Source: Torreya grandis (Eukaryota; Streptophyta; Pinopsida; Cupressales; Taxaceae). Taken from it: a stretch of 64,000 nt of DNA. The position numbers were made by a program, and so were the translations under genes. Location of the stretch: NCBI GenBank assembly GCA_037957365.1, contig JARHVA010004229.1, positions 1,582,988 to 1,646,987 of the forward strand, read 5' to 3'. The notes beneath the pieces were generated by a model. It did no database searches, was not told the origin of the DNA, and saw only the letters and a list, made by a program, of their open reading frames with translations. Each line of letters begins with the position of its first letter. Position 1 is the stretch's first letter. Of this stretch, positions 16,863 through 30,100 are shown one piece after another.

Positions 16863-17640
16863 ATATTCATTCTGAGTATGAAAGGTAGTTTAAGGTATCA
16901 TAGATTCTTCTCCTCTATATTCCTACTTCTCCTTCAACTTACCCATAAGGTTTACTTTCTTGATCAATTATTTAGTATCAGGACTACATATCTTCTAAAC
17001 TTGACTAGTCTTCTTCATAAGTCTTATCTTACAATCTCTTCTAATATGTCCTCTTTGGTTATAGTTATAACACATGATTTACTTCTCCATCTATATTCAA
17101 TAGATCTATGTCCAAATTGACCACAAGGAAAATAATAAACATTGAAATAGTCTACATACTTTGACTATCTAACCTAATTTGTCTTTTTATAATAATTGGA
17201 TGATACACCAAATCCTTTCTTGGCTTTTTGATGATTTATTTCAAACTTGACCACTTCTACATAGGTTTTTATTCTACCAGCATTAGCACTCCTTTATAGA
17301 TCATTGACTTTTGGAAATTGACTCTCCTTAAAATCCTTTTGGTATTCTTTGAAACTAAGACCTATCTTATCATGAGAGGACCTTTGATTATTCAAAATAT
17401 TATTAATCTTTCTAGTACTCTCCTCAATTTTTTTAAATGTCTTCATCTTGATTGTATCTAACTTTACTTATGCCTCTAAAAACTTTGCTTTCATTCTAAT
17501 CTAGGTGCATTCTTCCATATGATTCTTTTCTTTTGAAAAAAAATTACAATATATTTAAATTAATATGGATAGATCTTCATTGCAATCATAATAAACACTT
17601 TCATTATCTCAATCCATTTATGTGCTTCAAATATCTCCCT
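16863..17640 (-). pseudogene. Copia gag remnant with two degenerate zinc knuckles
   Basis: Gag would package the element RNA. CGQFGHRSIEY (the CGQFGH codons at 17108-17125) and CYNYNQRGHIRRDC (about 17030-17072) both fit the CX2CX4HX4C knuckle spacing, but individual Cys have become Tyr, a TGT to TAT change. They are in different frames today. Upstream of them the coding sequence is too decayed to read confidently. The position between primer-binding site and protease is right for gag. Confidence 0.75.
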
Positions 17641-17661
17641 TAGCTTATTAAACCTACATAA

Positions 17662-17680
17662 GGAATCAGATTTGATACCA
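17662..17680 (-). other. Primer-binding site of the copia element
   Basis: The minus strand reads TGGTATCAAATCTGATTCC, matching the initiator-Met tRNA type TGGTATCAGAGC in its first eight bases. It lies six bases inside the 5' LTR edge. This fixes the element as minus-strand. Confidence 0.85.
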
Positions 17681-17686
17681 ATTATT

Positions 17687-20449
17687 TGAATCATAACCAT
17701 TGAGAGGGGGGGTGAATTATTGTATAAAATTTTCTTTTTATTCCACTTATCATTCATTAAGCATTCAAACTAATATAGAGATATAGCAATGTATAATCAA
17801 CCATTCATATGAGCATGAAGTAGGAACATAACACACAAACATGAGTTATGTGGGAAACCCTCATGGGAAATAAACCACATTAAAAAAAAATTGGAATAGA
17901 ATAATATAATAAATTAATAAATAATTAGTGAGAAACAAACCCCATAAGGATAGTCAACCCCTCAGTAGTCAAACACCAACTCAACTAAGCCTTTAACAAT
18001 TACCAAATTATAAGGAACCACCAACCCCCTAGGTGACACAATACCAAATAAACCACATAGAAACTCTAATAACCTTTGGACACATATTTATCACTCAAAT
18101 AATTAAAATAACCTTCTTTTTCTCTTCACTCTATCCTATACCTCTCAAACAACCTATTAGGCCTTCTCATTCAACTAACACTCTTATTAATTAAATAAGG
18201 TCATATGACCTTGATAATCATCTATAGAATCATTTTTATAACTTCATGAAATATTTAACACACATATTTCATGGTATTAAATCACTATAACTATTTTCCA
18301 AACTTCTATTTCATTCATTCATCACCTCAATATATTTCCTAGTTTAATTAGCCTATCGAACATTCTTCTTATACTTGACTCTTGCTTTACATACCTTGAT
18401 CAGACACAAACCTCAAAATAATTTTATAACCCTTGGAATATATCAATAAACATTTTTCATATGATAAAAACCACTACATAGGTCAGCCACCACTCATAAG
18501 GGATAAACACACCATTAGGCCTAAAGGATACCTAATGCAAATAGGCCTTCTCAAAGCACATGTTTCACCTTGACCACTTTGGAACATATTAATCCTCAAT
18601 TAATGGATGAAACACTTAAAAAAACATAAATTATACCATTTATAAGATCATCTTAGGACCCCAACACCATTTACCTCATTTCACATCTTGAACCATACCA
18701 TTAGGCCTAATCATAATTAGGCCTTCTTACTAATACAAAGTATACATTGAATATTTGAAGCATAAACTAAAATTTTCCACATAAAAATATCCAAAAATAA
18801 CATATAAAAAATATAATGACCTCATATTCATCACCATGTTCATTATAATTCACCATATATGGCAAAAGACCTCAAACTAACCACTTCTATATGTTCACTC
18901 AAAATTGCAAACAAGCCTAAAAAACCAATCAAGAACCTTTCAAATTTCACACCTTCATAGGAATTTATCATGAATATAAATAAATTAAAACTAACCTATG
19001 ATACCTATATAAAAACTTCTTGTGCATTATATTATTCAACTCTAATAAAATCACCTCATTCTCATTTCTACTAGATGACTGCTCAAAATTGTCAAAAATG
19101 TCAAAACATAGTCATGAAAATAATGACTTAAAACACCCATAGAATCACTATCATGAATTTTAAATGGGTATATATGATCCTTAATAATCCTAAAATCAAC
19201 TTAAAATAAATATATTATAGTATTAAATATAAATATTAGTATCACAAACCAATCTTATGGCTTCACTATACAGAGACCTCACTGTGTTAGACAAGTATGT
19301 TTGAGAGCAACTTTATGCCATACACAAACATATCTAAATATTATATATAATATGGATATGTGTTACATTTAATTAAAAAAAAACTAGTGAAATTATATCC
19401 ATCCATAATCCATGTCAACACATCCCTAATCTCATTCCCACTTCTTTCTAGTTTTTCTCACTCTCTACCTCACTAGGTGTTTAAGCGATAGGTCAACTTC
19501 CATGACTAGTTTAGAATATTTTAAATATATAAAATAATTAGAAACTACCATGGAAATAATAGTTACAAATATTCAACCTCCATCCACCTAGAAACTTTGA
19601 CATAATCAACTCTTTATGCTATAGCTAATTTCCTAAACTCATCTTATAGACCAATGCCACTTGCAGGTATCTAGGATAGTATTATATATTATTCAATAAT
19701 AAAACAAATACATATAATTCATTATAATAAATTTATATACATATCTTCCATATCAGGTCATTGTTAAGATTTTAGGAGGGTTTAAACTACCTTCCACTCT
19801 TAACAATCATTCATAAAGATTAGGTCCTCAACCTAGAAACTAATTCCTATAAATTTGAGATAGGACCCTTACCTAACTACCATGAAATATTTGTATCCTC
19901 ATGTAAAAAGTTCCACATGTCAACAAGCACAATAGAAACCTTATTTGGTATGTAACACCTCATTCTATCACTTGAGAGACCATAACTTCACTGTTTATTT
20001 TTTTTCCTTCAATGCAATACCTAAAACTTCATGATCACTCTTTAAACAATCTCTAAAACCTTTGTCAAAGCTCACATGATCCCTATAACCTTGTAAATTG
20101 AACTTCACTCCTCATTAGGCCACACTTGATCTCTTTACACATTAGGCCTATACTTGCAAGCCACATTTAGACATTGAACACACCTTGAAACCTCTTGAAT
20201 TGCTCTCAACACCTCATAATAATGTCATTAAACCTCATACCATGATCACACACTACCAATATTATTCTTAAAAGCCTCAGACTTCTCACCTCGACATGGA
20301 ACCAAGCCTATACATTCACACTATCTTTTTCAAATATATGACTAATGAAATCAACCTCAAGAACATCAAATATAACTTAAAATGACATAAATTACACTTT
20401 CATGGCATCAATTACAACTCCATGCATAACTTAGAACGCATTATCAACA
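17687..20449 (-). repeat. 5' LTR of the copia element
   Basis: This is the partner of 10764-13560. On the minus strand it starts TGTTGATAATG at 20449 and ends ATGATTCA at 17687, next to the primer-binding site. It is about 34 bases shorter than the 3' LTR. Confidence 0.88.
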
Positions 20450-21960
20450 AAACATATGGAGAGAGTGATGCTTTCCTCTTACCTATGGGAGGTAATTAAG
20501 GCTTATAGTATTCCTTCTACCCTTAGGTAGTTTTTTTAGCCAAATAACATTGTAATGTGATTTTTTTTTTATTATTGTGACCTAATTTATTTTAATTTAG
20601 TTTAATTTTTATGTTGTTTTCTAAAACCAACACTTTGTTCTCTTGGATCTAAATTTCTTTTACACATATATTTTATTGGATTTGAATTATTTTGATTGAA
20701 ATATCAATTTTTATATTATGACTATTTGAATCTCAATTTACTACATAATTGAGATGATTTTTTGATATTTAGTATTTATTTTAAAATATTTATTTAAGGA
20801 TTTTTGGCATTTGATTTAGTTATTGGATTGTGTTGGTGAGGTTTCTTCTCTTCTATGTTTGAATGTTAGTATCATGAATATTGTGATGTGAACATTGTAC
20901 ACCAATTTCATATATTGGGAATACAAACTATCTTGTAATATATATAGGGTGTGATGAGATATATTATGTGGTCAAGCCTTGATACATCCTCCTACCCATT
21001 CGACATGATGGTTTCATAAAGGATTTAGCTAAAGCACTTGATATCCTATTTTTGGGAGGTCTAAGTAGAATCCTTATTGGGAGGCCCAATGAGGTTATAT
21101 GATCTTATACATGATTTGGATATATCTTATTTTAGTTATTTATTCAGATGTATAATGAATTTATTTGAATAAAAAAATATTTCTAGGTTATTTCAACCTT
21201 GATATTACTTAATTCAGATGATAGTTGATGTTATTGTTCAACATTACTCAGTATTGAATTATGTAATTATGGTAAGATTGATTACTTGTTATTCACCTTG
21301 TTTGTTTACCATGGGATGAAATAAAGTTTGTTTTATATGATATTATGAAATAATGATAATTTTACACATACCCCTTTACAAGTTTTGATAAAAAAATTAT
21401 GTGATATCATTTGATTTATGATAGATAGTGGTTATTAATATTGGTTAGTGTTGTTGAGTGTTATTCAGTATAACTTAGCCATGGCATGGTACTTAAATTA
21501 GTAATTGTACTCTCACCATGGTATGTAATATATCTTAGTCATTATATTATAATAATATAACATTATTATTGTTGTAAATACTATTTATCAAAATTATACA
21601 ATGACACAATGACTTTGAAAATTTAGTTGGTTGTGGTAGTTTTGGATGAAAGTATAGTGAGACGCTATGGGATATACATAAAGGAAAATGATATTAAATA
21701 TTGAATTCATAAATTTATTATTTCCAAGATAATAAAATTTCACAATAAAAAATGATGTTAATGAGTCTAAAAATTGAATAATAGGAAGCATGGAGAATAA
21801 CTTAATTGACATAAAGACATAATTGAAATTGAGGGACTTTGAAACATAATTGCAAATTCTTATTTTTTTTATTGTTGCCTTAAATTTCAGTATCTGTAAC
21901 CTATTATTACTTTATAAGTGTGTTATTTTTCAAACCTTTATGTTTGTTTAGTGCATAGAG
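20450..21960 (+). other. Decayed internal DNA before a gypsy-type 3' LTR
   Basis: No confident protein block was read. Given the polypurine tract and LTR start at 21961-21988, this should be the 3' internal region of a plus-strand Ty3/gypsy element. A stretch near 21600-21850 has one frame whose stops could be old Trp codons, but it was not identified. It may or may not belong with the 5' LTR that ends at 9758. Confidence 0.4.
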
Positions 21961-21987
21961 GATGATTCTTTTATAAAAGGGGGATTA
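21961..21987 (+). other. Polypurine tract and leader of a chromovirus-type 3' LTR
   Basis: GATGATTCTTTTATAAAAGG with GGGATTA following stands directly before TGTAATATATC. Plant chromoviruses commonly carry GAGGACGAATTC...AAGGGGGGGA in front of a TGTAA LTR start, and this matches closely. Confidence 0.7.
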
Positions 21988-22973
21988 TGTAATATATCAT
22001 ATATTGAACCATGTGCCCTTGTTTTTGATATATGTTTTCTTAACATGTTGATCCTTAAGATGTGTAGGCATTATAATGTTTTTCCATCCATTATTTTGAA
22101 AGATTTATTTGATGAAATAAAATTAGAAAAATCTATTTTACTATTTAAATCCTAAACCAAAAAATATTTAGATCCACATAAACCATGAGAAATTTTATAA
22201 GGCATTTTATTGGCAACTTGTGCCTATCCTCTCTAGGAAGGTTAGAGGAGCTATTTTTTAGGCCCTAGTATAGGGTAGGTGAATGTGCTTATGGAGTTTA
22301 AATTTTTAAAATGTAAAATAAATTATTATTGAGTGTAAAATACTTTTTGACTTTATACTAAATGGGTGACTTGGACAAGTAAGCCCACATGGGCTTGTAA
22401 GAGATCATGTGACTCTTGTAACAAAATTACCATCCCATTTATTGGGATGGGTGAAAAATAATTTATATAAGAAATTTATAATTTATTTCTATTCCCACAT
22501 GTATTTTTCTTTCATGGGTTTATTCTATTAGTGGTGCTTGAGAGTTTTTGGAAGAAGGAACATAGGAAGAGCTTGTTGGAAGATTGAGATGAGAAGATAT
22601 TTATGATATTTCAGAGTATGTGATGTGGATTCAAGCCTAACACCTTCATTTTGAAATCATCATCTTGGTTTCAATTCTCTATTTTTAATGTCTCCAATCA
22701 TTTCTTCCACATCTTCCAACCCTGAATTCATGAATCTTGCTTGAATATTGTTCATTCTTTAAGATAGATACATAGACTAAAATCTTAATAACTAGTTATA
22801 ATGATCATATTAGAGGGATAAAATTACCATAAATATAATAATTTAAATTTTATTTACCCATGTAATCATCAATTTAAATTTTTGACTTATATTCTCAACC
22901 TATCTTCGCTTTCCTTCTTGTTACCTACTTGTTTGTATCTCTTTTCACACACAAATCTAGTAAATTACAACAA
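21988..22973 (+). mobile_element. Gypsy (chromovirus-type) 3' LTR, right end approximate
   Basis: The start TGTAATATATC is fixed by the preceding purine tract. About 475 bases in is a TATA-like box preceded by two short hairpins: AAGCCCACATGGGCTT at 22381-22396, and CCATCCCA/TGGGATGG at 22430-22437 and 22443-22450. The right end is guessed at ATTACAACA near 22973. No second copy was seen in the window, so length is uncertain. Confidence 0.5.
22462..22473 (+). promoter_or_regulatory. Candidate LTR TATA box
   Basis: TTTATATAAGAA lies in the LTR just downstream of two stem-loops, in the orientation set by the polypurine tract. AT-richness weakens the call. Confidence 0.35.
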
Positions 22974-23299
22974 CCCAAAACACTTCAATAAAATATAATA
23001 AATTTTTTTAGTACCATTTATATTCATTAATCTCCACCTAATGTTTCAAATCCCAACTCCCATTTAAAATTTATTAACTCTTCACCCTCTTCTCCTAAAT
23101 AGGTGTCTCTAAACCTAAAACCACCCAATAATCATGGATTTAGTACTAGGTCATAAATAACCAACATAAAAAATACATAATAATTTTAAAAATTATAAAT
23201 AACTTGTTATTAAAAAGTTTCATTAAATTATAATGTTTTAAAAAAACATTATGGGGGTTACAAGTTAAAAACACTAGGTTAATGTTTAACAAGCCTATA
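22974..23299. other. Intergenic DNA, nothing recognised
   Basis: AT-rich sequence between the LTR end and the first copy of the 3.7-kb duplication. No frame or repeat stands out. Confidence 0.5.
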
Positions 23300-26200
23300 T
23301 GTGGCTGAGAGACTGTAAGATATGTTATTTACAAATTTTAGGTTATTTAAGATATTTTAGGGCCTTATTTAGTTATAAATAAATGTAATAAAACTTATCA
23401 AACCATTATTTCTCCTTGATTATATATAATTAGGCTTTAATGAGTTGTTTCATAGAATTTTGGGTTACATACATGGACTGTGTGATAAATGTTATTGTCT
23501 CTTTGAAAATCTATTTATAATTTAAAAATATATATTATTATAAAAAAATTTAAGTTATTTATATAATTTATATATATCCTATAATGTTTTTTTTATCATA
23601 AACCATAACTACAATGCCCCAACATACCAATATTTAGAATTTTATATTGTCTTTCAAGACTGTGTGTCAAAGTTTTTGTGGCCATTTTCACTTATATGTG
23701 GAAGTTAATTATTCCAAGAGGTGATATTATTATTTTGGGTAAATAAAATTTATCTAAATTCTTTTAAACAATTAATAACTTTGGATAGACCTAAAAATTT
23801 CTCATCAATATAAAAATACAATGTTCTGATCACTTTGTAGGACTGTGTAAAAGTCTCAATTAAGGATCACACATGGAGAGATATATAATCATATTAATGT
23901 ATTAATTATGTATTTAAATATATTATCAAACAAAATTTTAAATCCACACTACACTCTCCACCTCTAAACACCATAAGATTACTCTAGGATCCCCTATTCT
24001 CAGTTTACTTGATTATGTTCACAATAAAGTTCTTAATGTTTGTTAAAAACAAATTGGGCCTATAAATACATATAAATTACATGATAAATATAATTAAATA
24101 TTTAATAAATTAAAATTATAGTCATGAATATTCATAACTCATTAAATTAAAAAAATTCACTCTATATTGACCTTAGAACATATATGAAACTAGTCATATA
24201 TAGACTGTTATAGAATTTAAGAAAAGTTCTTAAGTATTATTTATTATATTCACATTTTGTATAAACTAAAAACTTATATGGTATTATCCTTACCCTAAAA
24301 ATAAATTTAAAATTTATTAAAAAATTCTTATTATACTAAATATATACACAAACTCCTCTTTTCTTTTCATCTCCCATGTGGGAGTGGTAGTTACAAAGAT
24401 GTCATTATTTGCTTACACCATATATATAATACCATATTCACAATAATAGTACCAATTATGAACCATTAATAACATTTTAACAACGTTTATTTAACTAAAG
24501 ATTCTAAAACATCATGATAAGCGTAGTTTCATAGTTTAAATTTTCAAATCATGATTTTGGTGTGAAAATCAAGAAATCTTAGTAACACTTAATCTCAATT
24601 TATGTCTTATAATGAAGATAACACGGTATAAGGGTTTTTAAAGGACATATAAAACATAGAAAAGACCAAGTATGGTCACATGAAATTCTTAAAGACATTA
24701 AAACCCTTTTTTCAACTTGACATGCTCCACATCATACTCCCTAGGTGGGATAAATTGAGATCCATCTCAAATATGAATTATCTTTATTATTCCTTATTTT
24801 CAAATATATATTGTCCTATTCCTTTAGGATTAAATTACTATTACATCTCTCTTCCTTTTCATTCCTCATCAACTATTTCTTATACCTTTTTCTTCCTATC
24901 TTTCCTTGCTCCTTATTCAGTCATCTTCAAAATCCATGAAACATATAACCTACTATAGTTATTTCTCCACTTCATCTTCTAATAATTATATCTCAATTTT
25001 TTCTTCCTCATAATCATGATTTACTTCTTCATTGATCATGATTTGTTCAAACACTCTTGACTTGTCTTGTTTTACAACCTTTCCTTTTTCTTCATCCTCG
25101 TGCTTAAATGGATTAACATAACCCTATTTTTATTTTACCTTTACCAAAATCTACTTGATAACTTATGTATCTAACTCTTCATTACACTTTACCTTCCCAC
25201 GATAAGTATTCTTATTGCCTTGCTCATAATATTCTAATTTTTCCACCCCATGCAATTTCAAACTTGTTTCTTAAACATCATGGCCTTGGCTTTTTTCAAC
25301 ATCAATGATCCTTACATGTTGATCTACATTAGTATCTATAACTAGTTATTATTTTTAGGAATTATATATCTCTTCAAGCATCCTTTTTTCTTCTCTCAAT
25401 GAAACATCATCCAACTCTTCTCTCGCTTCATCATTCATAGGGACTATTTGTCTTTTATCTCCTTCATTTGTCACTTTATATCTTATCTAATCTTTACCAT
25501 TTTAAAAAAAATTAATTTACACTTTCTCTCATTAGAAACATCATCTTCTAAACTCTACCATTTTACCTGGTTCCCTTGGATTTAATGATAGTTATCAACT
25601 CATGACCATCATTAATCTTTGTCAAAGGCCTAAAATCCATCATCCTACTCTCTCATGATGTTTTAAGAGTTGATCTTGTACTTTATCCTCTTTGGGTGTC
25701 AAATTTGAACCTTTTCCTTGTTTCATGTTAATATTAATTTCATTACATGACTAATATTCAATTTCAAACATTTTTTTAACGATTCAAATGCATCATAATT
25801 CAAAACATCCAAAAAAACTTTTTTACCTTTCATTTCTCTCATTATCTTCTTTTGATAAATTATTCTTGCATTTACCTCTATCCTATTATACTCTTCCTCA
25901 TCATTTTTGTCTTGATGACTTGAATCAAAAAAATGTGAATACCTCCTCTTTTACCTTATTTGTTCAACTATCTATTTTTATCATCTCTTATTAATTCTTG
26001 ATATGATTCCTCCTCACCATATCTAGTGACACTATTATTTTGCACTTCATTCATGCTCTTGGTTATGCACACTTTATTCTTCATGACTTTGGGCTGATAC
26101 ATGATCATTACTTCATTTATTATTCTTGACTCATAAGGGTATTCCATATGTTAGTATGCTTTATTCATACCTCAATATTGTATTATCTTACCTATGTTTT

Positions 26201-27025
26201 TGTTTCATCATGAAGACTACTCTTTCAATCTTTATTTGCATGTGTCCTCCACTTTGATTTTCATCTTCAATAATCTCTTTCTTGAATTTTGTATTATTCA
26301 TCTCATCAATTATTTTATTGAGCCACTTTGGCACTATATATCCATAATATATTATACATTCTAAGATATTAACATTGATCTTCTGTATATCAACCTTTAT
26401 ATCAATAATCTCATCTTCATATGCATTATCAAAACCAAGATTTAAGATTCTATGTACATACTCAATGACATGATACTTAATAATATTTTTTTCTCATGTC
26501 TTCATTTCTTGAAATCACATATTTATTATTTTCTTACTTTCTTTTTTCTACTTCAATTCTTTATAAAGCATCATGGAACTCTAATTCATCTTTCATGTAT
26601 TTATTGGCATGGTGAAGGTCTTCAATCTCATACTTGTAGGCTTATACAACCTATTTTCTTCCTTTGTAAACTTAAATTGTATCTATGGGTTCTATAATTT
26701 CACCATATATTACAAATTCCAAGTTAATATTGTTAATCCTTTTCATTAAGTTTCCCATACCTTCATACACACAATTGAACATAGTGTTAGAGCATAGAAC
26801 AAGAGACCAAAATGTCTCCATGAGTGCCTCATTCATGAACTCTCTCTTATTCCTTTTATTTCCATTTCTCAAGTTCTTCTCTTGGCACTTATTTTTTACC
26901 TTTCTTTATGTTATCTTAAATCAAAACTTTCTTTACCATTCCTACTCCATGTTTCCCACTTGGGAACTCTTAGCTATTCAAGCCACTATAGGAATTTTTT
27001 TCTTTATTATTCTTATTCATGATTA
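23300..27025 (-). repeat. First copy of a ~3.7-kb head-to-tail duplication
   Basis: It aligns in order and orientation with 27155-30855 at an offset of about 3830-3850 bases. Shared anchors include CATAAACCAT with CTACAATGCCC (near 23600 and 27446), GACTTGTCTTGTTTTACAACC (near 25060 and 28890) and CCATACCT near 26757 (with ACATAC-type sequence near 30588). The unit has about 1.3 kb of non-coding DNA at low coordinates, then a decayed minus-strand reading frame. The type of unit is unknown. LTR-element recombination or plain segmental duplication would both give this layout. Confidence 0.8.
24990..26990 (-). pseudogene. Unidentified decayed reading frame, copy 1
   Basis: I do not recognise this protein. 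Read on the minus strand from high to low coordinates, protein-like blocks follow one another in shifting frames: MNEALMETFWSLVLCSN, then MGNLMKRINN, then EIEDLHHANKYMKDELEFHD (helical, perhaps coiled coil), then NLGFDNAYEDEI, then GYIVPKWLNKIIDEMNN, then a long acidic, Lys/Glu-rich tail. The same blocks, in the same order, recur in copy 2 with independent stops, which is the main evidence that an ancestral protein existed. No catalytic motif, zinc knuckle or membrane segment was seen. A gag-like or accessory protein of a non-autonomous element, or a captured host gene, are possible. Confidence 0.5.
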
Positions 27026-27154
27026 TCATTATAGGAAATTTAACCTACTTAATTACTATATATCCAAAAAATTATATTTATTGTACATGTATGAAATTAA
27101 TCATAATCTCTAACCTCTCAAATATTTTCCCTATGTATTCTCTTATCTATTTAT
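27026..27154. other. Spacer between duplication copies
   Basis: AT-rich spacer without visible homology to the end of copy 2. Confidence 0.4.
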
Positions 27155-30100
27155 CAGATATTTAATTAGTTGGTAGACTACAAGATGTGTTATTTCAAAA
27201 AAATTCCAATAGGACCTATATTAGGTATGCCCAAATGGACTAAAACTTCTAAAACCATTTTGTATCCTTGATCAAATATAATTAGGCCCCAATGAGTAGT
27301 TACTCAAAATTTTGGGTTGCATATATGGGATGTTTGATAAATGTTAGTCTCTTTAAACCTCCCTTTAGAATTTGAATTTTTAGATGAGTCTAAAACCATT
27401 TTAAGGTATATAAATATTTTATATATCTCCTATAATATTTGTTTTCTCATAAACCATCACTACAATGCCCTAACATACCAATCTTTAAAATTTTATATTT
27501 TCTTGTAAGACTATGTGTCAAAGATTTTTTGGCCATTTACACCTCTAAATGGAAGTTAAATATTTAAATAGGTATGATTCATGTCTATGGTCTAATCCAT
27601 TTATCTAAACTCTTTTCAAAAATTAATAAATTTGAACAAACCTAAAAAACTTCTCATCAAAATAAAAATATAGAATTCTAATCACTTTGTAGCACTGTGT
27701 AAAAGTCTCAATTAAGGCTCATGCTTAGAGAGATAGTTAAGCCCCTAAATGGCTTCCTTAAGTATTGTAATAGATTATCCAAAAAAAAATTAATACACAC
27801 TACCCTCTCCACCTCCAAACACAAGAAGAGGACTCTAGACTCCCATGTTATCAGTCTACTTGACTCTGTTCACAACAAAGTTTTTGAAGTCTTTCCATGA
27901 TAAATCTAATGAATTATATAATTTATGATACTTAGACTTATGAATATTCATAATGTATTCATTAAAAACACTCCACTCTATATTGACCTTGTAACATACA
28001 TAAAACTACTCATATATAGATTGTTATAGAATGTAAACACTGTTCTTCCTTAAGTATTATTTCTCATCTTCACATTTGTTATACCCTACAAAATTTTAGG
28101 GTTTTCTCCTTCTTAATATCACACTTAATTTAATAAATTTTTCCATATTATTATTATACTAAACATATAAATTGACTCCTCTTTTCTTACCATCTCCCAT
28201 GTAGGAGTGGTAGTTACAAAGATGTCATTTTTGGCTTACATATATTGAGTTGTGTCTTACATGTAGAGAATACCTTAAAAACACTACTAGGATGAATTAT
28301 GACACATTACAAATATTTTCCTAAATTTAATTTCAATAAATATTCCAAAACATAATTTTAAGCCTAGTTTCAGAATTCAAATGTTTAAATCTTGATTTTG
28401 GTAGGAAAATCAAAAAAGCCTATTAATACCTAATCACAATGTATTATAATGAATATAAAAGGACTATAAAAGGACCTATAAAACCTATAAAAGACAAATT
28501 ATGGTCACATGAAAATCTTAAATATATTAAAACCTTATATTCACCTTCAGATGATGTGCATCATAGTCCCCATGTGGGAGAATTTGAGCTCCAACTCAAA
28601 TATGACTTGTCTTTATTCATTCTTATTTTCCAATTTAACTTGTCCTAATATTATGAGATTATATTAATAGTACATATAAATTCCTCTTTATTCCTCCTCA
28701 ACAGTTTCTTATACCTTTTTCCTCTTGTCTTACCTTGTTTCCTTATCCAGTCATCTTTAAGATCCATGAAACATATAACTTGTAATTATTTGTCCACTTT
28801 AGATTATAATTATCATATCTTCATTTATTCTTCCTCATACTCATGATTTACTTCTTCTTCATTTATCATGTTTTTTTCCAAACACTCTTGACTTGTCTTG
28901 TTTTACAACCTTGCCTTTTCCTTCATCCTCATGCTCAAATGGATTTTCATACCCTTGTTTTTCCTTTACCTTTACCAAAATCTTCTTGATAACTTTTGTA
29001 GCTACCTCTTCATGACACTTCACCTTACCATGGTGATTATTATTATTTCTTTGCTCATCATATTCTACTTTTACACCTCATGTAGTTTCAAACCTATTTA
29101 TTAAACATCATGGCCTTGGTTATATTCAAAATCAATGATCCTTACATATTGATCTCTACTAATATCTATTGTCAATGATTATTTTAGGTAATTAAATATA
29201 TATTTAAGTATCCTTATTTATTATCTCAATGAAAAATCATACATATCTTCACTCACTTCATCATACCTAGGGACTATTTTTCTTCTATCTCCTTCATTTA
29301 TAACTTTGCCTCTTAGTTGCACTTTATCATTTTTGAAAATTGGTCTCCACTTTATCTCATTAACAACATCATATTATAAATTCTACCCATCCACTTTATT
29401 CTCTTAGAGGTCATGATATGTCAATAACTCATGGCCATCATTAGTCTTTTTGAAAGGCCTAAAGTATATCATACTACGTCTCTCATGATGTTTTAAGACT
29501 TGTTCTTTTATTTTCTTCTCTTTGGGTGTCAAATTTTACCCTTATCCTTTTTCCATGTTAATCTTAATTTCATTCCATGAATCATATTAAATTTAAAACA
29601 CATTATTAAATTATTCAAATTTATCATAATTCAAAACATCCAAAACATCTTGTTTACCTTTCATTTCTCTTATCCTCTTCTTTTTCCAAGTTCTGTGTAG
29701 GCTTACCTATGTCCTCTTATGCTCTTCTTCATCATTTTTTGTCTTGATGACTTAACTAAAAAATATTTTAAAGCCTCCTCTTATCCCTTGTTTATTCAAC
29801 TGCCTATTTTTTATCCTCTCTTATGAATTATTTAGATGCTTCCTTCTAGTTATATCTAGTTACACTATTATTATGAACTTCTTTCATGATATTGGCTACC
29901 CACACTTTGTTCTTCATGTCTTTAGGATGATAAATGTTCATTGATTCATTCTTTATTCTTGAATCATAAGTTGTTCCATATGTTAGGATATTTTATTCAT
30001 ACTTCCTTCCTTGATAATCTTTCCTATGTGTTTGTTTCATCATGAAGTGTATTATTTCATTATTTATTTACACTTATGATCCACTTGAATTTTTAGCTTC

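Larger units (their letters stand above)
10764..20449 (-). mobile_element. Ty1-copia LTR retrotransposon, complete in outline but dead
   Basis: Two long direct repeats (10764-13560 and 17687-20449) flank an internal region of about 4.1 kb. Reading on the minus strand, that region gives a primer-binding site, gag zinc knuckles, protease, integrase, reverse transcriptase, RNase H and a purine tract, in that order. Integrase before reverse transcriptase is the defining copia order. Every domain carries stops and frameshifts, so the element cannot move by itself. LTRs near 2.8 kb are long for a copia element. In the first ~180 aligned bases the two LTRs differ at roughly 15-20% of positions by eye, so insertion is old. 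No clear 5-bp target duplication remains (AATTC on the left, AAACA on the right). The LTR ends were placed by the limits of the alignment and TG/CA ends. Confidence 0.9.

Noticed and set aside
17560..17757. Open frame on the minus strand crossing the LTR/primer-site boundary
   Set aside because: It spans the 5' LTR end and the primer-binding site of the copia element and cannot be a protein-coding unit of it.
26685..27113. 142-codon plus-strand open frame with hydrophobic content
   Set aside because: It is antisense to the decayed frame of the duplication. The conserved blocks in both copies are on the minus strand.
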